Source: an uncultured Pseudomonadota bacterium
GTDB lineage: Bacteria > Myxococcota_A > UBA796 > SXON01
Direction: 5' to 3'
DNA: 53,825 nt
NCBI GenBank assembly: GCA_903959175.1
Contig: CAJBVW010000349.1
Coordinates: 1-53,825 of the forward strand
Of this stretch, positions 46,313 to 53,825 are shown in pieces. Position 1 is the stretch's first letter. Each line of letters opens with the position of its first letter. Below the pieces are notes generated by a model. It did not search any database. It had not been told where the DNA came from and saw only the letters and a list, made by a program, of their open reading frames with translations. A program made the position numbers and the translations under genes.

Positions 46313-47062
46313 TTACCGCAAGGCCTCCCACGTCATCCGCCCGAGGAGCACGAGCACGACCGACAGGAACAGGCGACGCACGAACGGCGCGCCCTTCGCC
46401 AGCGCGAGGCGGCTCCCCACCTGCGAGCCGGCGATGTTGCAGGCGGCCATCGGCAGGGCGGTCGTCCACCAGATGTGGCCCGCCCACGCGAAGGCGAGGA
46501 TGGCGGCCAGGTTGGTCGCGACGTTGACCACCTTGGAGGAGGCGGAGGCGCCGAGGAAGTCGAGGCCGAGCAGCCCGATGAAGCCGAAGAGCAGGAAGCT
46601 CCCGGTGCCGGGGCCGAAGAAGCCGTCGTAGGCGCCGAGCGCGCCGCCCATGAGGACCGCGCCGAGGACCGAGGAGGGGTGCGGCTCCCGGACCTGCGCG
46701 CCGAAGTCCTTGCGGAGGAAGGTGAAGGCCGCGACACCCGCGAGGAGCACGATGACGGCGGGGCGCATGAGGTCGGCGGGGAGGTGCGTGGCGAGGCGCG
46801 CGCCGCCGAAGCTGCCCGCGAACGCGGCGACGGCCGCGGGGCCGACCGCGCGCCAGGGGATGGGCACGACGCCGAGGTAGCGGCGCACGGCCGCGGCGGT
46901 GCCGGCGATGCTCGCGACCTTGTTGGTGCCGAGCAGATCGGGGACCGCGGCCTCGGGGAACAGCACGAGGAGCGCGGGGAGCTGGATGAGCCCACCGCCG
47001 CCGGCGACGGCGTCCACGAGGCCGGCGAGGAAGGCGGCCGAGCAGGCGAGGGCGACGAGCAC
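46313..47062 (-). CDS. TSUP (TauE/SafE) family permease
   Basis: FLAGLVDAVAGGGGLIQLPALL; GTNKVASIAGTAAAVRRY; GAYDGFFGPGTGSFLLF. Confidence 0.9.
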   Translation of the reverse strand: MLVALACSAAFLAGLVDAVAGGGGLIQLPALLVLFPEAAVPDLLGTNKVASIAGTAAAVRRYLGVVPIPWRAVGPAAVAAFAGSFGGARLATHLPADLMRPAVIVLLAGVAAFTFLRKDFGAQVREPHPSSVLGAVLMGGALGAYDGFFGPGTGSFLLFGFIGLLGLDFLGASASSKVVNVATNLAAILAFAWAGHIWWTTALPMAACNIAGSQVGSRLALAKGAPFVRRLFLSVVLVLLGRMTWEALR

Positions 47063-47104
47063 GGGGGCGTCGAGCAGGGGGGGCTCCGGGCGGGGGGAGG
47101 GCCG

Positions 47105-47383
47105 CTACTTGTTGCGGATCTTCCCGGACTTGATCTCGCAGGCGTCGCCGTCCTTCACGCTGCAGGTCGAGTCCTTCAGCGTGAGGACGCACGACGTGGT
47201 GCCGGCGGGGATCGAGACCTTCTTCGTGGTGCCGCCGGCGATCGACCAGTCCTCGACGCGCGAGCCGCACTGCTTGACCATCGCGTAGCTGTTCGCGTCG
47301 GTGTTGGTGATCGACCACTCCGCGAGGGCGACCCCGGGGAGCGCGAGGGAGGACGCGAGGAAGGCGAGGGCGACACGCTTCAC
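47105..47383 (-). CDS. Small secreted Cys-containing protein
   Basis: MKRVALAFLASSLALPGVALAEWSITNTDANSYAMVKQCGS...; signal peptide; GTG start inside the longer ORF. Confidence 0.55.
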   Translation of the reverse strand: MKRVALAFLASSLALPGVALAEWSITNTDANSYAMVKQCGSRVEDWSIAGGTTKKVSIPAGTTSCVLTLKDSTCSVKDGDACEIKSGKIRNK

Positions 47384-47548
47384 GGCCAGCTCCGGGGGCG
47401 CGCGGAGTGTAGCGCACGCCGGGGCCACTCGGGCGATCCATGATTCGTAGCGGCGCCGCTATCCGCCGGTGGCGGCGGGGAGGCGGGGGCAGCGCGACAC
47501 GGGGGCCCACACGCCCATCCCCCAGGTACGAGCTTCTCCTTTTCCACC

Positions 47549-47563
47549 TGGCACGGCGGATGC
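47549..47563 (+). promoter_or_regulatory. Candidate sigma-54 -24/-12 element TGGCAC-ggcgg-ATGC
   Basis: One mismatch to TGGCAC-N5-TTGC, just upstream of the 47587 start. Confidence 0.3.
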
Positions 47564-47586
47564 ACTCGCCTCTCCGCGAGGTGAAC

Positions 47587-48297
47587 ATGCTCTCCTTCCT
47601 CCTCGCGCTCGCCCCCGCCGCCCTCGCCGCCGACATGCACGACCTCTCCCCCACCCACGAGCTCCCCGAGGGGACCGTCGCCTACACGGCGGGCGCGCTG
47701 GTCCGCCTCCGCGCCGACTTCGCCGCGGACGCTCCGGTCGTGCGTCGCCTCGCGGCCGGCACCCGCGTGCGCGTGGTCGAGCAGGTCGGCGACCGCGTCG
47801 AGATCACCGTGGGCGGCGCGCGCGGCTTCATCGCCCGCGAGCTGCTCTCCACGATGGGCCGCACGGTCGACCTCGACGGCGACGGCGTCGAGGAGCGCGT
47901 GGTCGTCGCGCTCGACGCGCAGGGCCGCAGCGTGGCGTGGCTGCGCGAGGGCGCGCAGGTCCAGCAGCTCCTGCTGTTCCCCTATGCCGACCCCTACCTC
48001 GGCGACTGGGACCTCGTCCCCGCCGACACCGCCGGCGTCCCCCTCCTCCGCGTGGGCCTCGGCCAGGACGCGTGCGGGGCCTTCCCCACCTCGTGGCTCT
48101 CCTTCCAGGACGGCACCTTCCGCGAGGCCCTCGGCGTGGTCGAGATCGGCGACGGCGGGTACAGCACCACCTACGACGTGCGCTTCGACGCGCCGGGGCA
48201 GGTCTCCATCCACGCGGAGGAGCGCGAGGACGGCGACATCCTCTCCGCCAGCGACCGCGTCTGCGCGCTGACCGGCGGCGTCTACTCCTGCGGGTAG
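47587..48297 (+). CDS. Exported SH3b-domain-containing protein
   Basis: MLSFLLALAPAALAADMH; VRLRADFAADAPVVRRLAAGTRVRVVEQVGDRVEITVGGARGFIARELL. Confidence 0.65.
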   Translation: MLSFLLALAPAALAADMHDLSPTHELPEGTVAYTAGALVRLRADFAADAPVVRRLAAGTRVRVVEQVGDRVEITVGGARGFIARELLSTMGRTVDLDGDGVEERVVVALDAQGRSVAWLREGAQVQQLLLFPYADPYLGDWDLVPADTAGVPLLRVGLGQDACGAFPTSWLSFQDGTFREALGVVEIGDGGYSTTYDVRFDAPGQVSIHAEEREDGDILSASDRVCALTGGVYSCG

Positions 48298-48354
48298 GCG
48301 CGGCCCTCCCCGGCGCCCGGCGGCGCGCCTAACTTCGGGCCAGGTCCCGAACAC

Positions 48355-49602
48355 ATGCCGCTCTCCCTCCCGCTCGTGGCGCTCCTCGCCTGCGTCGCGC
48401 CCCCGTCGCCCGCTCCGTCGGATCCCGGCTGGGACGTCGAGCAGGCCGGCTCCCCGCCGCGCGCGCGCCACACCCGCGGCCCGCTCTCCACCGCGCCCCG
48501 CCTTCCCTTCGCCGAGGGCGAGGACCCGGACGAGGACCCCGCCCTCTCCGCGCCGCTCTGGGCGGAGGGCAGCATCCACGACCTCCGGCTCACGATCGAC
48601 CCGGCCCAGATCGCAGCGTTGGAGGCGGACCCCGACGTGGACGTCCCCGCCACCCTCGCCTACGGCGACGCGGTGTGGCCCGAGGTGGGCGTCCACCTCA
48701 AGGGCAACATGACGCTCCGCACCTTCGCCGGGAAGCCGTCGCTGAAGATCGACGTGCACCAGTGGCACCCGTGGCAGCGCTTCTTCGGCCTGCGTCGCCT
48801 CACGTTGAACAACATGCTCCAGGACAAGTCGATGGTGAAGGAGCATGTGGCCTACCACCTCTACGCCCTGCTCGGCGTGCCCGCGCCACGCCACGGCTAC
48901 GTGCGCCTCACCGTCAACGACCAACTCTACGGGCTCTACGGCCTCGTCGAGACGATGGACGGCGTGTTCGTCGACCGGGAGTGGCCGGGCGACGACGACG
49001 GCAACCTCTACGAGGGCGGCTACGGCGCGGACCTCTACGCGTGGCACACCCCGTTCGAGGTCCAACGTACCGGTGTCCCGACGCCGCCGGAGGACCTCGA
49101 CGCGTTGGTGGACGCGCTCGAGGCGAGCGATCCCGACACCCTCCTCGGCGTGCTCGACGCGCGCTTCGACCTGGACGCGCTGCTCACCACGCTCGCGGTC
49201 GACCTGCTCGCGGGCAACTGGGACGGCTACGCCCGCGCGGCCAACAACTTCCTGCTGTACCACGCCCCCGAAGCGGACGAGTGGCACCTCCTGCCCTGGG
49301 GCCAGGACCAGGCGTTCACCGACGTGAACGTGCCCATCGACGCCGGTTGGGAGGGGCGCCTGCTCGTGCTCTGCGGCCGGGCGCCGGCGTGCCGCGCGCG
49401 CCTCTACGATCGCGTGGGGGACGTGCTCACCGCGTGGGTGCAGTCCGACCTGCACGGCTACGCCGCGGACACCGTCGCCACCCTCGCCCCGGACTGCGAG
49501 GCCGACCCGCGCGCGGAGATCCCCTGCCTGCCGGAGGACGTGCTCGACTTCCTCGCCGACCGTCCCGGGAAGGTGGCCGCGGAGCTGGCGGCCGGGCCGT
49601 AG
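48355..49602 (+). CDS. CotH kinase family lipoprotein
   Basis: Lipobox LALLAC; VHLKGNMTLRTFAGKPSLKIDVH; RLTLNNMLQDKSMVKEHVAYHLYALLGVPAPRHGYVRL; NLYEG; WHLLPWGQDQAF. Confidence 0.87.
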   Translation: MPLSLPLVALLACVAPPSPAPSDPGWDVEQAGSPPRARHTRGPLSTAPRLPFAEGEDPDEDPALSAPLWAEGSIHDLRLTIDPAQIAALEADPDVDVPATLAYGDAVWPEVGVHLKGNMTLRTFAGKPSLKIDVHQWHPWQRFFGLRRLTLNNMLQDKSMVKEHVAYHLYALLGVPAPRHGYVRLTVNDQLYGLYGLVETMDGVFVDREWPGDDDGNLYEGGYGADLYAWHTPFEVQRTGVPTPPEDLDALVDALEASDPDTLLGVLDARFDLDALLTTLAVDLLAGNWDGYARAANNFLLYHAPEADEWHLLPWGQDQAFTDVNVPIDAGWEGRLLVLCGRAPACRARLYDRVGDVLTAWVQSDLHGYAADTVATLAPDCEADPRAEIPCLPEDVLDFLADRPGKVAAELAAGP

Positions 49603-49626
49603 CGCCGCGCGCCGCGCGCCGCCGGC

Positions 49627-50268
49627 TCAGTTCACGAGGCGGTCGATCTTCGACGGCACGGTGCCGCGCTCCGACATCCGCACGAGCAGGAGCGGGGCCT
49701 CCACCACCCAACCGGGCTGCCGGAGGAACCGGCCGAAGGTGGCGACCTCGGCGTCCTTCTCGGCGATGGCGGCGGCGTGGCGGTCGGTCGGGAGCGCCGC
49801 GAGCTGCTGCGCGAACTCCCACGCGGCGGCGCGCGCCTTGCCCATCGAGAAGTTGACCACCGCGTCGTCCGTGGTGCCGACGGCCCGCTCGAGCAGCCCG
49901 AGCAGCGGCCAGATCGCCACGAGGTCGTCCTTCACGCCGCCGACGAGGGAGGCGAGGATCGTGTTGATACGGAAAAAGTCGCCCTGGAAGGACGGGAGGG
50001 CCTGGCCGGGCGCGACCTCCGCGGCGGCGATGCCGAGGTCGAGGTTGATGTGGGCGTTCATCCCGAGGAAGAGGTGTTGGAGGACAATGGGCGGCCACGC
50101 GGAGCCGGCGTCGAAGGAGACCGCCCAGGCGGCGGTGGTCGGCGCGGCGGCGTCGAAGCGGGCGGCGGCGTCGAGGTAGCGGTTGGCGAAGATCACGTCC
50201 ATGCGCGCCATGCGGGCGTTGTCGTCGAACTCGCCGGCGGCGACGCCCGTGCGGATGCGGTCGGTCAC
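49627..50268 (-). CDS. DUF5995-like protein (N-terminus probably extends upstream toward ~50400)
   Basis: FANRYLDAAARFDAAAPTTAAWAVSFDAG...PPIVLQHLFLGMNAHINLDLGIAAAEVA; in-frame coding-like sequence continues 5' of 50268. Confidence 0.7.
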   Translation of the reverse strand: MTDRIRTGVAAGEFDDNARMARMDVIFANRYLDAAARFDAAAPTTAAWAVSFDAGSAWPPIVLQHLFLGMNAHINLDLGIAAAEVAPGQALPSFQGDFFRINTILASLVGGVKDDLVAIWPLLGLLERAVGTTDDAVVNFSMGKARAAAWEFAQQLAALPTDRHAAAIAEKDAEVATFGRFLRQPGWVVEAPLLLVRMSERGTVPSKIDRLVN

Positions 50269-50724
50269 CTTGCGGTAGAGGGCGGGGAAATAGCCGCGGG
50301 TCGAACGGGAGGAGCGGGCGCGGGCAATGCGCGCGTCCAGCTCGGTGATGACGCCGTCGATGGTGGTGGGGAGCAGCGGAGCCTCGGGTTTCGCCGCCCG
50401 TCTATCCGTGACGTGGCCCGTCGCAAGCGGTGGTTTGGATGCGCGTGCACGCCTGGCGCCCAGCTCGCCCGAAGGATCGCCTACGCGCCGATCCCGTAGG
50501 GCCGCCCACCCATCGAGGGCACCGCCCTTCCCCGTCGCGATGAGCTGGGGGAGCTGGTCCGGACGCGGGCCGATGGTCGTCCTTCAGCCGGCGTGGGCCC
50601 TCGTCGCGGCGGACGGCGCGGCGTGAGGGCGCGCCGTTACCAGTAGCCGGGCACCACCCCCGCCAACCGGAGCCGCGACCACGTCCACCGTGTCCCGCGC
50701 GTCGCCATCGGATAGGCGGCCCGC

Positions 50725-51213
50725 ATGCTGCTCGCCCTCGTGCTCGCCTGCTCCACTCCGCCCGCGCCCACCCCCGTCGCCGCCGAGGCGCCTGCCGCGC
50801 CCGCCGCGCCCGCCGCGCCCGCGTCCAACGTGGCGCTCGGCGAGGCCTTCACCGCCACCGACATCGTCCCCGTCGACACCCTCATGGCCAGCCCGGCCGC
50901 GTGGGACGGCAAGGAGGTCGTGGTCGAGGGCGTGGTCAAGGAGGTCTGCCAGAAGAAGGGCTGCTGGCACACCATCGCCACGGCCGACCCCGCCGTGAAC
51001 GTCATGGTGAAGGACAAGGAGTACAAGATCTTCCTGCCGAAGGACGCCGCCGGCAAGAAGGTGCACGTCAAGGGCACCTTCGCCGTCGCCGAGCTCCCCG
51101 AGGCCGAGGCGCGCCACTACGCGGAGGACGCCGGGCGCGATCCCACCACCATCGTCGGCGCCCAGAAGACCTTCGCGCTCGACGTCGCGGGCGTGAAGTT
51201 CGTCGAGGGCTGA
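50725..51213 (+). CDS. DUF4920-like lipoprotein
   Basis: MLLALVLACSTPPAP lipobox; WDGKEVVVEGVVKEVCQKKGCWHTI...VMVKDKEYKIFLPKDAAGKKVHVKGTF. Confidence 0.75.
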   Translation: MLLALVLACSTPPAPTPVAAEAPAAPAAPAAPASNVALGEAFTATDIVPVDTLMASPAAWDGKEVVVEGVVKEVCQKKGCWHTIATADPAVNVMVKDKEYKIFLPKDAAGKKVHVKGTFAVAELPEAEARHYAEDAGRDPTTIVGAQKTFALDVAGVKFVEG

Positions 51214-51218
51214 GGAGC

Positions 51219-52289
51219 CTACCTCCCGGAGCGCGCGCTCCCCGCCCCGAGGCCCGGCACCCGCGCCGCCGCGCCGAACACGCGGTCCAGCGGCCCGTCC
51301 TCGTGGCGGCAACCCGCGCACACCGCGTCGTCCCGGCGCCGCTCCCGCAGCCGCGCCCGGAACGCCCGCAGCTCCGCGCCGTTCCACACCTCCGCGAAAG
51401 GCGTGCGGAGCGCGTTCCCCACGCCCGTGCCGCGCGCCGCGTGGGGGCCGCAGGGGAACACCTCGCCGTCCGCGGCGACCACGCAAGTGTACCAGGGCAC
51501 GTAGCAGGGCGCGCGCGAGAGGTCCTGTGTCAGTTGGACGAGGGCGGCGTCCAAGGCGCCGACCGTGCGGGGGAGGGCGTAGGTCTCGGCCAGGGCCCGC
51601 GCGCGGCGCAGCTCGGCGAGGGCGTCCGCGTCCCCGACCGGCACGTCCTCCCCGCCGGCGCGCGCCCCGGCGGTGGACAGCACGATGTCCGCCGCGATGT
51701 TGGTGAACCGCCGATGACACAGCTCGACCAGCGCGCCCGCCTGCGCCACGGTGTCACATGTCACCACGAGTTGGAGCTCGATCTCCGGCGCGGGCCAGCG
51801 GTTCGCGTCCCGCATCGCCACGAAGCGCTCGACGTTGCGGAGCACCGCCTCCCCAACGTCCGGGCCCACGGCGGCGACCGTCACCTTCATCTTCGCCAAC
51901 CCGGCGCAGAGGAGCGCGTAGGCCCGCCCCGCGTCGAGCCGCGTCCCGTCGGTGACGAGGCTCACGCAGGTGCCGGCGGCGGTCGCGTGCGCGACCATCT
52001 CGGCGAGCCGGGGGTTCCCCAACGGATCCGGGGCCCCGACGAGCGAGAGGTAGACGGGCCGGACGGGGGCGTACACGCGGACGAAGTCGTCGAACGGGAG
52101 GGTGTCCGACACCTCGACCGTGAGGGCCGCGGGGAGCGCCGGGGCCTCGTCCTCCGACCGGAAGGCCGCGCGCAACGAACCGCCCACGCGGCCCAGGTTC
52201 CCAGCGTTCAGCGGCACCACCGAGAGGGGCACGAGGTACCGGGTCACGAGGGGCGCGCGCATCGGCGCCCGTATCGCGAGCGCGCCCAC
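51219..52289 (-). CDS. Radical-SAM-fold/SPASM protein lacking the CxxxCxxC motif
   Basis: TLPFDDFVRVYAPVRPVYLSLVGAPDPLGNPRLAEMVAHATAAGTCVSLVTDGTRL; SPASM-like CYVPWYTCVVAADGEVFPCG...CAGC; GNLGRVGGSL where CNLxCxxCSL is expected. Confidence 0.65.
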   Translation of the reverse strand: MGALAIRAPMRAPLVTRYLVPLSVVPLNAGNLGRVGGSLRAAFRSEDEAPALPAALTVEVSDTLPFDDFVRVYAPVRPVYLSLVGAPDPLGNPRLAEMVAHATAAGTCVSLVTDGTRLDAGRAYALLCAGLAKMKVTVAAVGPDVGEAVLRNVERFVAMRDANRWPAPEIELQLVVTCDTVAQAGALVELCHRRFTNIAADIVLSTAGARAGGEDVPVGDADALAELRRARALAETYALPRTVGALDAALVQLTQDLSRAPCYVPWYTCVVAADGEVFPCGPHAARGTGVGNALRTPFAEVWNGAELRAFRARLRERRRDDAVCAGCRHEDGPLDRVFGAAARVPGLGAGSARSGR

Positions 52290-52338
52290 CCGGCTCCGGC
52301 CGGGGGTCCACGACGGACGGCACCCGGACCGACCGCGG

Positions 52339-52344
52339 TAGAGT
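52339..52344 (+). promoter_or_regulatory. -10-like TAGAGT, 6 nt before GTG 52351 (leaderless candidate)
   Basis: TAGAGT-gtgcgc-GTG. Confidence 0.45.
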
Positions 52345-52350
52345 GTGCGC

Positions 52351-53058
52351 GTGGCGTACCCCCTCTCCGTCGTCCTGCCGCTCTACAACGAGGCCCGCCG
52401 CCTCGCCGGCGCGCGCGCGGGCGTCACGTGGCTACGCGCGCGGTACGGCGCGGTCGAGGCCGTGTGGGTGGACGACGGCTCCACGGACGGCACCCTCGCG
52501 GCCCTGCGCGCGGCCGCTGGCCCCGACGACGTCGTGGTCGCCGCGCCCCACCGCGGCAAGGGCGGCGCGCTCCGCGCCGGGGTGGCGGCGGCGCGGGGCG
52601 AGCGCCTCCTGCTCACGGACGTGGACTGGAGCGTCGCGCCGCAGTCCATCCCCGAGGTGCTGGCGGTAGACGCCGACATCGTCATCGCCACCCGCGAGGG
52701 CCCCGACGCGCGCCGGGTGGGCGAGCCGCTCGTGCGCCACTGGATCGGGCGCGGCTTCAACGGCGCGGTCCAGGCCCTCGTGCTCGCGGGCCACGAGGAC
52801 ACCCAGTGCGGCTGCAAGCTGCTGCGCGCGGACGTAGCGAAGGGCCTCTTCGCGGCCCTGACCATCGACGGCTTCGCCTACGACGTCGAGCTGCTCTACG
52901 TCGCGCACCTGCGCGGCCACCGCGTGCGCGAGGTGCCCGTGGTGTGGCGCTACGAGCCCGACTCGCGCGTGCGCCCCGTGCGCGACGCGGTCGCGATGGC
53001 GCGCGACGTGTGGCGCATCCGACGCACCGCGCGGGCGGGCCGGTACCGGGACGCCTGA
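52351..53058 (+). CDS. GT2 glycosyltransferase (dolichyl-phosphate glycosyltransferase-like)
   Basis: YPLSVVLPLYNEARRL; VDDGSTDGT; HRGKGGALRAGVAAARGERLLLTDVDWS; CGCKLLRAD. Confidence 0.87.
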   Translation: MAYPLSVVLPLYNEARRLAGARAGVTWLRARYGAVEAVWVDDGSTDGTLAALRAAAGPDDVVVAAPHRGKGGALRAGVAAARGERLLLTDVDWSVAPQSIPEVLAVDADIVIATREGPDARRVGEPLVRHWIGRGFNGAVQALVLAGHEDTQCGCKLLRADVAKGLFAALTIDGFAYDVELLYVAHLRGHRVREVPVVWRYEPDSRVRPVRDAVAMARDVWRIRRTARAGRYRDA

Positions 53059-53074
53059 ACCGCGGGCGCCGGAC

Positions 53075-53710
53075 CTACCGCCGCATCGACGCGCGAATCT
53101 TCTCCTCGAGGGCGCACCCCTCCGCGAAGCCGAGCTCGCACGCCCCGCGCGCGTCCGTGAGGGCACCGGCGGCGTCACCCGCGTGAAAACGGGCACTTGC
53201 GCGGTCCCGCAGCGCCTTGGTGTCCGCCCCGTCGAGCGCGAGGAGGTGGTCGAGCGCGTCGACCGCCTCGTCGTCACGGCTCATGCGCGTGAGCACCCAG
53301 GCGAGCGCCTCCCACGCGTCCTTGCGGTCGGGGGCGGCGCGGGTGACGGCGCGGAGGTCCGACTCGGCGAGCTCGTAGCGCTCCAGGCGCGCGTAGCAGT
53401 GGCCGCGCCCGATCAGGGCCTCGACCGAGGTGGGGTCGGCCTCGAGCACGAGGGAGAAGGCGGCCTCGGCGGCCACATGGTCCTCGGCGGCGAGGGCTGC
53501 GCGGGCCTCGAGCAGGTGGTCGGCCTGCGCGGCCTGGCTGGCCATCACGCGGGCGGCGCCCTCCGCGGCCTTCGCGGCGTCTTCGGCCTGGATCCGGGCG
53601 GTCTCCTCCTGCGCGGCCTGCCACTTCAACCCGTACCACGCGCCGCCCCCGACGGCACCGGCGCAGACCACGAGGGCGACGATCCCGAGCGCGAGCAGCC
53701 ACTTCCACAT
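53075..53710 (-). CDS. TPR-repeat protein with N-terminal TM anchor
   Basis: MWKWLLALGIVALVVCAGAVGGGAWYGLKW; repeated TPR pattern ADPTSVEALIGRGHCYARLERYELAESDL. Confidence 0.8.
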   Translation of the reverse strand: MWKWLLALGIVALVVCAGAVGGGAWYGLKWQAAQEETARIQAEDAAKAAEGAARVMASQAAQADHLLEARAALAAEDHVAAEAAFSLVLEADPTSVEALIGRGHCYARLERYELAESDLRAVTRAAPDRKDAWEALAWVLTRMSRDDEAVDALDHLLALDGADTKALRDRASARFHAGDAAGALTDARGACELGFAEGCALEEKIRASMRR

Positions 53711-53716
53711 CGGCGG

Positions 53717-53722
53717 AGTCTA
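53717..53722 (-). promoter_or_regulatory. -10-like TAGACT, 6 nt before start of 53710 (leaderless candidate)
   Basis: TAGACT-ccgccg-ATG on the minus strand. Confidence 0.5.
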
Positions 53723-53825
53723 CCTCGCGGAGGCGACGGGGGCCGGACCCGGGCGCCCCGCCGGGCGGACCCGGCGGCGGCCGTCCTGCGGGCGCGCGCC
53801 GGAGGCGCTTGGTTCGCGGCGCGGC

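Overview
High-GC (about 73-75%, estimated by eye), densely coding bacterial chromosomal segment, Myxococcota/deltaproteobacteria-like in character. I see no rRNA, tRNA, CRISPR array or intact mobile element. Main contents: an Ig-repeat exported protein next to a PMT-type mannosyltransferase; a small-protein plus nucleotidyltransferase pair; several two-component/c-di-GMP signalling proteins (a CheB-CheR-PAS-HK-REC fusion, a lone receiver, HDOD-GGDEF, two hybrid kinases and one decayed kinase remnant); a xanthine-dehydrogenase-type operon (large, 2Fe-2S, FAD) overlapping a DbpA-like DEAD-box helicase; a PaaK-like ligase; several lipoproteins; CotH; an SDR; a TSUP transporter; a SPASM protein; a GT2 enzyme and a TPR protein. 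The strongest candidate for an undescribed system is a dispersed set of three co-oriented ClpB-like double-AAA+ proteins (7291-10509, 19553-22879, 27074-29362). All three have a non-Clp N-terminal domain, a catalytically degenerate first AAA module, an intact second AAA module that lacks the GYVG threading loop, and (in two of three) a C-terminal segment resembling the PCRF domain of peptide-chain release factors without GGQ. Other notable observations: a lipoprotein split by a 20-bp tandem duplication; a radical-SAM/SPASM-like protein whose three cluster cysteines are replaced; an apparent leaderless-promoter signature (TAGNNT-N6/7-start) on at least six genes; an over-represented AT-rich 9-mer GATGTATCA, two copies of which form a perfect inverted repeat; REP/RAYT-like direct repeats at the left end; and an uncalled 42-aa peptide with three perfect 15-bp repeats. 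Homology calls are from recognition of motifs in the translated sequence; no search was run.
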